The notes below the pieces were generated by a model. The model searched no databases and was not told the origin of the DNA. It saw only the letters and a list, made by a program, of their open reading frames with translations. Position numbers and translations under genes: made by a program. From positions 558,001 to 622,000 of the forward strand of contig JAMWFC010000056.1 in the NCBI GenBank assembly GCA_027475525.1: 64,000 nucleotides of DNA, read 5' to 3'. Below, piece after piece: positions 54,077 through 64,000 of this stretch (positions are counted from its first letter, which is position 1; each line of letters starts with the position of its first letter). The stretch comes from Macrolepiota albuminosa (taxonomy: Eukaryota > Basidiomycota > Agaricomycetes > Agaricales > Agaricaceae).

Positions 54077-57000
54077 AAAGGAGAGGGTCAATACTGGAGG
54101 AGAGGAAAGGGGGAGTGGAGCGAAGGGGAGTGGGGCGGGCGGATGAGGTTCGTTATGGGAAGGTCAGAGGTTGTGGGGGTAAATATACACAATGGGTGGA
54201 AAAGTGACCAACACCTCGGGCGAAAGAAATGAATAGAACGTGGGTTGCCAGGCACCAATACGGGGATTATCAAATCCGAGTAGTTTATATGACCTTGACG
54301 TTCGTCTAAAATCTTCCAAATCCTCACCAGATTTTCATCTGCCTCAAGCGGAGGTTACAACGAATTGTCTGGTGGATGGAGCTTTCGAGCATCGAGGAAA
54401 TTACTTTCGAATAATCTCAACGGGTCTTTGCTTTCCAGGTCGAGTTCAATAGGAGTAAGGAGCGATCATCCGGCCAGTTTTGTGGCGGGACCATCTTACA
54501 TACATACGTACGCAGAATTTCTTTCTCCAATGTATCACGTACCAGCTTGATCTTCGATAGAAGCATAAGTTCGTTCGAGGTCTGGATGACGATACTGATG
54601 CAGGAGGTAACGCTTCATACTTACCTTACTTGAAACCCTTTCGAATCATACTACAAGCATGTTCGGCATGCTGAGATAAGGGTGGTGTAGTTGCTTAGGA
54701 GTAAGATAAATGTACGTCGATTTGGCTTGCATGTTGCATTGCCCCACAATTGCCAGCATGTCCAAAAGTAAAATTGATCCTGTAAAATTGACGACAACAT
54801 CGTATTTCTGAGCCTGTCAAGGTACTCTGACGTGTTTGAAACTTATATGCAACCTTACCATCGATATTTGAAGTAGATGAGAAAACAAGATGGCGATGAA
54901 GGTACTTCAGATGCTAGCCCGGATAGCGGATAGGAACCTTCCAAGAGTCAATCTCCAAGGCAACTTGTGGAAGAATGTGTATCGTCAGGGTCATAAGCCG
55001 AATTGGACCATAATAATGAGAAGATGGAGTCAACAGATCAGATAGAAGGATTGCGAGAAGCCTGGACGAAAAGCTAGTATAATATCCCAGGGTTTGAGCA
55101 GCCGGGGCAAAGATAGGCAAAGGCGAGAACCTGACTGGAAGTCGGTGGACTGTCTAGAATGGATACCGACAATCATCCTTATGTGGAATTGTCAAGTTAC
55201 GGGCATCGTCATGGCGATTTATATCGGAAACAGGAAATTGAGTAACCATCATGGATGGCGAGACTTTGGATAAGATAAGATCTACTACTGCAGAATGACT
55301 CAGCGATTTAGTGTTCGTCGTAACAGTGAACAGGCATCATACTCAGGCTGTTTCCGTGGAGGGACCAGTCCTTCGTCAACTCTATCATCCACTTCTCAGG
55401 GAAGGAAACGGAAGTTATCACCGACGTTTAAGCGGCACCGCAGAATTGAGGTTGGTCGTCGAGTCGTCTCTTTTTTCATACCACCCTCTCTTCAAAATAC
55501 AAGGCTCGGTCTCCAAGAGGACGTACTTCAGACTGGTCGTTTCAGCGGTCACCACTATAATGTCCTCCGTATCTTTTCAGTTATCGTTGATATCCCAGAG
55601 GTGCCCATGTCCTGATGCAGGATATCATTTAAAGGTGGAAGATTTGACCACAGTCGTGAAAGGAAAGTCAACTGTGGGAGTACTATGCGAATGCCGGCTA
55701 AACTTTTGGAAACTTTCCACAGTTACTCTCAAGTGCGCGCCGAGCTTAGGATACAGCGATCTACCCTTCTTGAATCAGAAATCCAATTATGCCAGATTGA
55801 TGTTTTCGGTGCATTTTGAAAGGATTGACCTAACATTGTGGCGAAGCAGACCTTGTCCGACAAAAAGTTTCTTAACGCCGGCGCAAAAACCCCGCGGATC
55901 GTTTTTGAAACAAAATATGCAGGCTTTGACATATCACAAGCAGTCTTAAGAAGGCTGTATGGCAGACGGACCTTTGTATTTGTCAAGTAAACATTTTCAT
56001 AGGTCGTCAAGCATTCCCCGAGGGTCCTTGGAATCGACAGAGAACACAGGGGTGTCCCATGGATGCACTCGGGCCGCGTGCTTGAGAACTTGAATGCAGG
56101 CAACAGGAAGGGAAAATTCCGACTATACTTCTATCAAACACCTAGACCCACCAGTGGTTGTTGCTGTGAATACCTATGATGAGAAGCTAGTCAAACGTCA
56201 CTGTACCCCTGGATCAAGATGATCAGTGTCCAGGTATTCTGAAGAGAGTCGTTCCCCAGACAGAAATGTGTCGATAAATTCTTTAATCGACCATCATGTT
56301 TGGTAAAGACATTGATGTCCATTTATTTATCTTGCAGGACACAAAAAAAGGATTATCAAGAAGAAAGAATGTTATAATATAATGGATCACTCCGGCCGTC
56401 AGTCTCATCAAGGTAAGTGGAAGTGAGAGTTTTGACCACGCATCTGAGATACATCTGGGATACATCCTGGGGGAAATTGCAAAGTCCTAAGGCATTTTAA
56501 TCTCAAAATGGGATGACTTTGACATGGAGATATATCTCCCCACGGGCTTTACACCTATATGTAATTACTAGAATATTTATATATCTCTATCTCAGGGCTG
56601 TGTATGTTCGCGAGTACCAAATATCCGTGGGTTCACAGCATACGTGGTAACATGTGCGAGTAAATCCGAGCTTCCGGCTGTCAATCGATCTAGACTCGAA
56701 CCCCGGTTAAAACGTTTAAGGACATTCAAGGAAGAAGGAAGGAGAGATCTATATACCTGCTTGCCTCTGCGATAGTGATGGATGACGAGTCCTCAGCTGG
56801 TCATCAGGTGGGTATACATGACTTTTCTTATTTAACCCATGCCCAATTGAAGACTACATTCGAGGCTACCTATGTAAATTGTCCGGATCTTGATTAACGA
56901 AGCTTTGTGTTGATAGTGAAGTCAGACCCAGGAAGGAGGGCCCGCTCGATTGGGCCCTGGATTAGCTCAGTAGTCGCGGCTCAGACTAAGACGACTGGAA

Positions 57001-57390
57001 AGGTGAATCCTTTTAGGTTTGCTTGTCCTTGACTCTTGCACAACTTCATGGCTTTTATCGTGTAATGCTCTCACGGTAAGTATAAATCCCCTACCTAATT
57101 TTTGTACACTTACTTAATATTATACATGATGAATTTATCTCTGTTACAGGTATATCAAAATATATAGTACTTTACCAATCAACGAGTGCCGACACGTCTG
57201 TTCCTCCAGAGACTGGCCCTGTCCGACATATAATCGTGTCATGGGTACTGTAATGAAGCAATGATAATTGACTTATATACTGATAGTAAACACTCAGTCT
57301 GAATCGTGCTCATCTATGCTCGAGGAATCCACAGAACTTGATCCATCTCGAACAGATTGATTTGCAAAAGGATCCTTGATATCTTGGAGA
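54077..57390. other. Stretch without a recognised gene
   Basis: The longest frames (55311-55949 plus; 55729-56103 minus) overlap each other, show no known motif and have no consistent splicing. Possibly a lineage-specific gene or decayed sequence. I see no RNA gene or mobile element that I can name. Confidence 0.35.
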
Positions 57391-58339
57391 TCACTTTGGT
57401 AGCTCTGAACGAGGTGGAACAAGGCCGGGTATGGCATAGAAAGCGACGGCGAGTAGCTCCGGTAGGGCGAACAAGGGATACCATAAGCGCTCGTTTTCTT
57501 TCGAGTTGCCTACGGTAGCCGTGGTAAACAATTCACGTACAAGGAGCAATATTGCAATGATGCACAAAATGTATGCACCATGATCGCATCCAAGGGTCTT
57601 TATCTTTGGGGATCTAAACCCAAGCCTACCTTTAAAAAGAATCAGCCACTGGTTTTCAGACACGGTACGCATGATTGATGACTGCATACCTTCGACAAAA
57701 GTCAGTCGCACTGTTTGGACCGCAAGTATAACAGTGAGAACGAGAAATATGACCGTGCTGGCCGTTCTATATCCTTCGCCCTCCTGAGGGTTGCTACTGC
57801 TCGCTTTCGAAGCACCGACGATACCAAGAATGACTGCTACTACCATGACCACCCTGAATATCCTCCGATTGTGAGCTAGACGTAGGATACCGCGTTGAGG
57901 TTGTACATCATGTAGGAGCCAACTATTTAGCAAAGTCAGCTGTGACTTTGCAATGATGGATTACGACTGTTAAGCGATGGGTACATACCGGTCGAGCACG
58001 AGAGTATAGGCTGAATATAAGAGAGCGAAAAATCCGACACCGAACAGCACTAAGTCGGCGATATAGAGATTAAGGTTCTCTCCCGCGGTGTCTGACCCTG
58101 CTAGAATGGCACGAATTATGAAAGCAGCGATACGTACTAGATATACCTAGGTCAACTTTGGGAAAATTTGACAGAATTATCATTGCCTTACTGGAACAGA
58201 AAACGGACAAGGCGACGAAGACGTAGTTTAGTCGCCCGATAGACTGGCGTACGAACCATGCAAAAAATGGGACGTATGCTACCGCAAAGACAATGGGAGC
58301 AGCTATAGACTCCACACCCAGAATGTTCGCGAAATTCAT
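57391..58339 (-). CDS. Seven-helix fungal membrane protein (DUF7702-like)
   Basis: Exon 1 from ATG 58337-58339 begins MNFANILGVESIAAPIVFAV and contains FFAWFVRQ. After an intron, exon 2 gives AAFIIRAILAGSDTAGENLNLYIADLVLFGVGFFALLYSAY (two helices). After another, exon 3 gives the remaining helices, including VVMVVAVILGIVGA, TVIFLVLTVILAVQTV and ILCIIAILLLVRELF. The C-terminus has NERLWYPLFALPELLAV, resembling a widespread fungal integral-membrane family annotated as DUF7702. About seven membrane segments in some 280 residues. No function is known. Stop at 57391-57393. An extra short intron near the VEG/RLGFRSP junction is likely. Confidence 0.7.
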
Positions 58340-59696
58340 CTTCTCCGAGTGGACGGTGACTTAGAGAGGACCTGGAAGGATTGAGAATGATCTAAGGATG
58401 GAATATATAGCGCCGTTGCACAGCAAATGCAAGATAGCTTGTCAGCAGAACAGCGTGTTCATCGGGAGATGCTCCGGAAATGCACGACAGCAAACGACGT
58501 TCAGACGATCGTTGGCACAATTGGCTGATGCAGTGCTTGGAAATACTGATATCATCCTATCCTAGTAGTGTGAAGATTTGTCCAGTCTGGTTGACACTGT
58601 GCCGTTGGGATTAGGCATTACTATGGGACAGCTATCCGCAGTCACAGCAGACAGTTCTTTGTACCTTTGTACCGTAATTCCGGATCCGACGCCCATGTGG
58701 CAGTCTAAAGCCAGAGTACAAATGCTATGCTAGAGGTAACCGCATGGATAAGTTAATGTGTCCAAAATTAGTAAGCGCTGATGACCACTTAGCTTTCCGT
58801 GAAGTGGAGAAACTAAAAGGAAAATTAGTCATAGCAAGAATCGGGGATAGGGTCAAACGCTGTCAAACGTTAACGTTCAAATGCTGATTCAGACAACCAA
58901 AAAAGCAGTGCAGTCTAGAGTGATATATCACACATCCATTCAATGCCAAGTATGTACAAAACTGGGTCGTCCTTAGTTACTATGTAGCGGAGGTAGATAG
59001 CTGAATTGTAACAATGAGCATTACGTTTGCCACGAATGCTGTTTTCACATTGAAAATACTTGATTCAAATTGTCTATAATCTTCGTTGCCCTGCTCTTGC
59101 CCTGCCGACCCCTTACCCACACCTTGCTCCGTACTCTCTGGAAGATCTAGAAGATGATACATATCTTCACAGCAATGGGAATCCCAAACCTGACATTGAG
59201 CTTTGTACAAATGCGTGAGTTCCGTTTATAGAATGCACAAAACCTGCCTATGGCGGAAGATACTAAGTACTGGATTAAAACGGCTGCTAATCTATCGTCG
59301 AAGTATGCATTTCAAAGTTCCGCACCGAACATCCGTGGAGCAATGGAGTATTGAGGCTTTTGACGGCAATAGATGCCTAGTTGATGTCATTTCAAGGGCG
59401 GATAAGAATGGTCGTATGTATCTCCTGTAGGTCTGTAACACGTATTGGTGAGTGGATGAATCGACGTATTTATTATTACGAAAGCTTCGGTCTTCGTGGA
59501 ATAAACCTTGCATAAATTGAACGACTTTACATTGAAGTAAAAAAACATAGCGTACGCCAAAAGTGCACAAAACTGTAAGATTTTTCGGAGGTAGATGTGA
59601 GTGTCAAAAACACGTCCAATATTACAATCGGTATCCCAGCACCAAGGACAACCTCGACGATTTGATTGTAATAACCAGTCAGATCCAATCTAAAAC
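58340..59696. other. Intergenic stretch
   Basis: A minus-strand frame at 59292-59570 is open but unrecognised. A motif, GTAGCGGAGGTAGATA near 58,985, repeats one near 5,170. No gene supported. Confidence 0.35.
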
Positions 59697-60771
59697 TTAC
59701 AAGTCAGGGAAGAACGAGGGTAGAGCATTGAAAAAGTCGCGACGTGTCTCATTGAGCAACGTGTCCCATCTCGCATTGCAGTGCTGACACACCGCATCCT
59801 CGACTACCTCACTTGTCCCTCTCTCCTGCTTGTGGCTTCGCATCATACGCAGCGTAGTTAATACGTCCATGCTACGCAGTATGGAGCGATGCAGAACCAC
59901 GACTCGCCAAAAGATATATGGTCGACATCCTCCCTCCGCTCTACACTGCCACGTGTCAAGGGCGAGCGACTCCAGGTGATCGGAGATCCACCGCAACATC
60001 CGCTCGCGGCCTACTGCCACTTTCTCGCGGTCCGCTGGGGACAATAGATACCCGCGCACGCCCCGTGCATGGCGTGGAGCTTGGTTATGTTGACCATATG
60101 TTGCATTGACTGGGAGACGTGAAAGGTGGTAGAAGGCAAGTGTCAATATCTGGGGTTCGAACTTCCGTGCAAGGCGGATGACAGAGGCAGGCTCGGGTGC
60201 GACGTCGTCCATAGTCAGGCCAGGAGAAGTTTTGAGACGACGTGAAAACAATGCTTCTCGTTCATCCCATGCTTGCAACGTCTGAGGCCAGTCCTCGCGG
60301 ATGTAGGAAAGAATGGTCTCCTTCAGAGGGTCAATAGAAAACCGGTCAGCAAGCCTCAATGCCCCGTACATCTTAAAGGCTATGTCAGGGTCTCCTCTTT
60401 GTATTGGGGCTGCGCTAAATACATAACTGATCAGTTCAGTTTCCAGATATCATGTCTGCCGACCTATCGAAGTGAATGCACACTTACAATGGCTCGTAGA
60501 GGAATTTCAAGAATATATTCAGGTCGTGGGGGTCTTCCTGAAATTCAACAAGAGGAACACCATCATAAATTTCTCGTTCTGACGGTGACGGGTCTGGAAA
60601 GATGTGGTCACTCAGTGCTTTTGAGTGTTTCGTCAGAATGGACTGGTGAACCCGAAAATACGTGTGGTTGCCTGCATGGTCTCGTGTAAGAATTACAAGG
60701 TTTCCGTCAGAGAAATAGAGGTCTGGGTCGTTTGTAATATTTATACAGAAGTCATCCGAGTCCACAGACAT
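59697..60771 (-). CDS. BTB/POZ domain protein
   Basis: Exon 1 from ATG 60769-60771 and exon 2 after a GT-AG intron (about 60487-60412) to the stop at 59697; roughly 330 residues. The BTB domain occupies the N-terminal third: DLYFSDGNLVILTRD, TYFRVHQSILTKHSKALSD and LVEFQEDPHDLNIFLKFLYEP, then across the intron YGALRLADRFSIDPLKETIL. BTB proteins dimerise and often serve as Cullin-3 adaptors; this short, domain-plus-helical-tail form is abundant in Agaricomycetes with unknown targets. The C-terminal part has a CQHC pair (DAVCQHCNARW) that might bind a metal, which is an inference only. Confidence 0.85.
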
Positions 60772-62510
60772 TTTTATGAGCAGCAGGCCTAGGACAGCAG
60801 TTCGAGGCTACAAGTACTCGTGATCCTACGCGTCATTGATCGATCAAAAATGACACGTGCGGTTTAATCCGCAATGCCTCTTATATTTTCTCAGCGTCCT
60901 ACTCGTCCAAAGAAAAGAAGACACTCTTGAAAACACCAATAATACCAGGCTCTCGAAACAAGTACATTGGGACCTCAGAACCTTACACCAGCCATATCGT
61001 GAGGTCCTTGAATATTGCCCCCCATCTCAGCTTTTCTCAGGACTGACATACTTGATTCTTCGCCTACCACATTATCTGCTTGCAACCTGTGAACACTTGC
61101 TTGTATGACCACGAAGAGGATTACTACAGAGGACTTACCTGTCGCAAGCTGACTCTGAGTGAGAATTTATCTTTCTCTGTCAAGCGATTCTTTTATTACA
61201 CTCCATCGCTTTGGACATTACTTCCTGTTTTACAAGCCCAGACGTAAGTAGATTTGCATGATTGCCTTGTGGTTGGAGCGTTCTGCACCAAAAGAGCCTT
61301 CAGAAACGACAAAAGGATTCTCCTCATTTCTCTTCACCTTCGTGCTCTTACTACGTAATGAATAACGATTAACTTGATTTTGAGGCTATTTCTAGAGCCA
61401 TCCAACCCGAGTGAAACATCCGACTTTCAAGCTCGCCAATGACTTTCCTATTTCTATGCCCACCTTTGATGGCCCAGCTTGACTTCGGAGGAACCCCAAG
61501 GATTCAGCCCCTATCAGGCGTTTAATCTATAAACCAATGTAAGTTCGCAGGGGAGAGAAACGGAAGGAATGCGAGACGCGTTTTGGGATGAGTGTCACAG
61601 TCACACTCCTCCGAACATCTTGTATTGATACCATCATCTCTCCTGTACGCGTAGAGCTTCGAACCCCAAGGATTCAGCCCCTATCAAGCGTTTAATCTAT
61701 AATCCAATGAGAAGAGTTCAAAAAGTCTTCTGACCAATAACTTTTCTCAAGCGATCGGTCTTCCCTTTCTCAGTGCCATGGGATATGCTTGCCCATCTCA
61801 AGCACCCTATCTTTACCTGTAATGTCCTCGAGACTGTCATTATTTCTGGTCCCATGGTTGCGTTGGTATCTTGCGTGAATCTCGTAAACTTGGAAATCGC
61901 CGTAATGTTGCCAGATGATGATGTTGAAACCGGCTAGGACAGACAGACTAGACACTCAAAGAGAATCCGACAGTGGCAACTGGAGTCTCGATTTAGTAGT
62001 CGGTAAAACTAAGGAACCAAAAGACTCTGGGCGAGAAAAAAAAAACTACTCGTAAACACGTGTTATAGATTATCTAAATGGGCTTTCTGGCATCTTGGCA
62101 CCCTATGGTCGCAACAGATGATGCCTGTCTCTACATCAATAATTACAATGCCGAACAACAAATTGATAGTCTGTGTCGCCTAAGAGCAAAGAGGGATATT
62201 GTCTATAGAAATTATCGAGGTCCCATTCAGTAACTACATCACGCACACCATGGAAATTACGCCAGAGACGTGATACATGTCGTAAGATTTTTTTGCCCGA
62301 ATGTAGTGTATCAAATGGACATAATTATATGATCTGGATGATAATGTTCGTCGACGTGATTTGACTTCGAGTCAAGGATGAGTTTTACTCCTGCAGAGAT
62401 GCGGAATCAAAGGAAAAAAATCAAGAGTTGTCGCTCCCCAAGGAATTGGCGAGCGGGTTGAAGCGTATTAATGAAGATGATAGAAACGTTATTTTGTTAA
62501 TATCGACAAT
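60772..62510. other. Intergenic stretch with a direct repeat
   Basis: No gene supported. Near-identical 48-bp segments start at 61493 and 61662 (169 bp apart). A minus-strand frame at 61770-61955 is unrecognised. Confidence 0.4.
61493..61710. repeat. Pair of about 48-bp direct repeats, 169 bp apart
   Basis: Both copies run from AACCCCAAGGATTCAGCCCC to a shared CCAATG end, with two substitutions between them. Confidence 0.75.
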
Positions 62511-62601
62511 GGCCGTGTGGCGAAATGGCATCGCGTCTGACTACGAAATCCTCAGGATTTGTTAAATCAGGAGATTGCAGGTTCGACCCCTGTCTCGGTC
62601 A
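62511..62601 (+). tRNA. tRNA-Arg (anticodon ACG) with a 19-nt intron
   Basis: Acceptor GGCCGTG pairs with CTCGGTC (one mismatch, one wobble). The D arm follows. The anticodon stem TCTGA pairs with TCAGG, and the loop is C-T-ACG-A plus A after intron removal. The anticodon ACG is at 62543-62545. The intron is 62547-62565, one base 3' of the anticodon, the canonical position. The T arm is GCAGG-TTCGACC-CCTGT. Mature length is 72 nt plus CCA. ACG is read as inosine-CG and decodes CGU/CGC/CGA. Confidence 0.9.
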
Positions 62602-62617
62602 GTAACGTCTCCTATAA

Positions 62618-62623
62618 TTTTTT
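62618..62623 (+). terminator. RNA polymerase III oligo-T terminator
   Basis: A run of six T begins 16 bp after the tRNA 3' end, the standard Pol III stop signal. Confidence 0.7.
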
Positions 62624-62842
62624 CTTACCCCGTTATCGATCAGAAAAATCCCCGCATTGACCAGTAAATGTCCGCTATACACTCGGACAGCACAAAAATG
62701 TTTCCGAAGCAGAATCTGTCAAACGTTGTTCTATTCTCTATTATGTCCTCTATGCTTCACTACAGTGCAGTGTGGGTACCGGGGCTGTTGGCGTTTACGA
62801 TATGACCAACCGCACAGAATACTGTTATAGTCATGAACTGCA

Positions 62843-63656
62843 TCATCCCACTTCCAGTCCACCTACTATTACAGATATATCGATTGGGAATGGTGAGATG
62901 TCAGAAGCGTTTGTGATCAACGGTACAGCCGCACGCCCTCGTTCCGTTGAAGTATGAGTGAGCATCATGTATACAGCCTGTGATAGCGTATCTGCAAGTT
63001 TTGCATTAAACGCCCGATCTAGAATTCAGTGATTAGTTGTGAAATTCCGAATACCGAGGCTGGACTCTTCACCTCCTGGTGACTGCCGTAGTTCAGCGTT
63101 AATAATCCTGGTCTAGAGTGAGGAGGATATGTCTAAGTTTCCTTATGGAGTACGCACCACTGTTCCCAAGGCACAACCTCTTCCCCCATATATACCGGAA
63201 TCCATGATTTCTTTGGGCGCTTCACCGAAAGTGTAACTTTTATCTACAAGTCGTGAGCACTACGCGAAGTTCCAATGCGACGGCGATGGTACCTGACCAC
63301 GTTTGCTCGCACCTCCTTCAATCCCTCTCCAAAACGCATCGACTTTATCGTTTACGAGCTGCTCTATTTCTGGATCCGAGACACCAGGCTGAGATGCCAT
63401 TTAGTCGTGTCTTTCGCAGATTGAATTAAAGGCGCACCATGGTCACGTCTAGAACCTCGAATATTTGCGGTTTAATGGTTCCAAATACCCGATGGAATAG
63501 GATGGAGTGTAGCATGCCTCTCAAGACATCTTTTGTTGTCAGCCGGTCCAAAACCTAAGATACGCATCGCCACAGTTAGGCAGACTCTCAATTCATTCCA
63601 AGCTTATGCACCAAATCGATTGTTATTGGGGGGAAAGGACCATTTCCTGTAGCCAT
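62843..63656 (-). CDS. ATG101: Autophagy initiation protein Atg101
   Basis: HORMA-domain partner of Atg13 in the Atg1/ULK kinase complex that starts autophagosome formation. Six exons on the minus strand: 63656-63612, 63554-63438, 63388-63293, 63243-63158, 63107-63055 and 63018-62843. All are joined by GT-AG introns of 36-57 nt and give 190 residues. Blocks in order: TIDLVLDRLTTKDVLRGMLHS, ILFHRVFGTIKPQIFEVLDVT, DPEIEQLVNDKVDAFWRGI, IKVTLSVKRPKKSWIP then EEVVPWEQW (the conserved Pro-Trp-Glu-x-Trp core including the WF-finger neighbourhood), and LTHTSTERGRAAVPLIT with DISPFPIDI. All are characteristic of Atg101. It has no Atg29/31-type substitute nearby, consistent with basidiomycetes using Atg101. 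No lesion seen. Confidence 0.92.
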
Positions 63657-64000
63657 AAATGCGACTAGTTTGAAAAGGAGATTGTTGAGTCGAGGAAAGA
63701 AGCCGTGTGAATTACTTGATAAGATTGATTTTCTTGCTGATCAGGTGGGTGGGCATTATCCATGCTTCTCAGTTTCTGATTCGAACTAATTTTGAAACAA
63801 ATAGAAAATAGCTGGTCCAACGGCTTCTGCATCTACATACGCTTCGGGGCTGTTTTAACTGGTTTTACTGCGTGTCTCGTGTGGTCGCTATTATCCATCT
63901 TTTTCTCTCTACTAACGACTTTATGCTGGATTGTCCGTCTGTTGAACTATGACGATATTTTGGCCACCACAGATGACGGGCCGCCGGTGTCTTGGCCACC
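63657..64000. other. Right edge of window
   Basis: No feature supported; a gene may begin beyond the edge. Confidence 0.3.

Noticed and set aside
55311..56103. Overlapping long open frames on both strands as genes
   Set aside because: They overlap each other, have no recognisable motif, and no consistent splice structure or codon pattern.
56955..57020. A tRNA-like string (TTAGCTCAGTAGTCGCGG)
   Set aside because: It resembles a D-arm but no acceptor or T-arm pairing can be found around it.
63000..63430. Plus-strand reading of the right-end region as a gene
   Set aside because: The minus strand encodes all six exons of ATG101 with consistent GT-AG borders; the plus frames are shadows.

Overview
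The window reads as nuclear DNA of a filamentous basidiomycete, most likely an Agaricomycete. Genes carry many short GT-AG introns of about 45-70 nt and are densely packed on both strands. The families present fit that group: an AA14 polysaccharide monooxygenase, a DUF6593-type protein, Leu-rich F-box and fungal BTB proteins, and a chromodomain Ty3/Gypsy element. I recognised genes by reading translated exons; no database search was run.

Layout. 1-2153: a divergent pair, NAA35/MAK10 (cut by the window edge) and mitochondrial tryptophanyl-tRNA synthetase. 2350-3781: decayed head-to-head pieces of an NSA1/WDR74-like gene and of RMD5/GID2. 4.3-11.2 kb: a local family of small putative membrane proteins (two gene models and one relic) around an intronless, divergent P450. 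12.1-15.0 kb: a divergent mitochondrial pair, mS33 and the SUV3 RNA helicase. 15.5-20.0 kb: a small secreted protein, an F-box protein and an unrecognised two-exon gene. 21.5-26.9 kb: an intron-rich MFS transporter, convergent ATG15 lipase and a DUF6593 gene. 28.6-31.6 kb: carnitine acetyltransferase with a 1-nt lesion near its start. 31.6-36.9 kb is AT-rich and gene-poor. 36,867-48,364 is a complete but mutated LTR retrotransposon (191-bp LTRs, 5-bp target duplication) with gag, protease, RT/RNase H, integrase, chromodomain and an extra 3' reading region of about 2.8 kb. 49.1-54.0 kb: mitochondrial uS7, a small membrane protein and the AA14 enzyme. 57.4-63.7 kb: a multi-pass membrane protein, a BTB protein, an intron-containing tRNA-Arg(ACG) and ATG101.

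Shared themes are organelle gene expression (MSW1, mS33, SUV3, uS7m), autophagy (ATG15, ATG101) and acetyl or lipid metabolism (NAA35, carnitine acetyltransferase). I see no functional gene cluster; the order looks like ordinary fungal housekeeping synteny interrupted by a mobile element.

Two cautions matter to any reader. First, ten direct tandem duplications have a period of exactly 77 bp. This is best explained as uncollapsed k-mer overlaps (k=77) left by a short-read assembler, not biology; 77 is not a multiple of 3, so they create false frame breaks. Second, the element's internal stops are nearly all TAG or TGA, as expected from C-to-T/G-to-A mutation, and its LTRs differ only by transitions.
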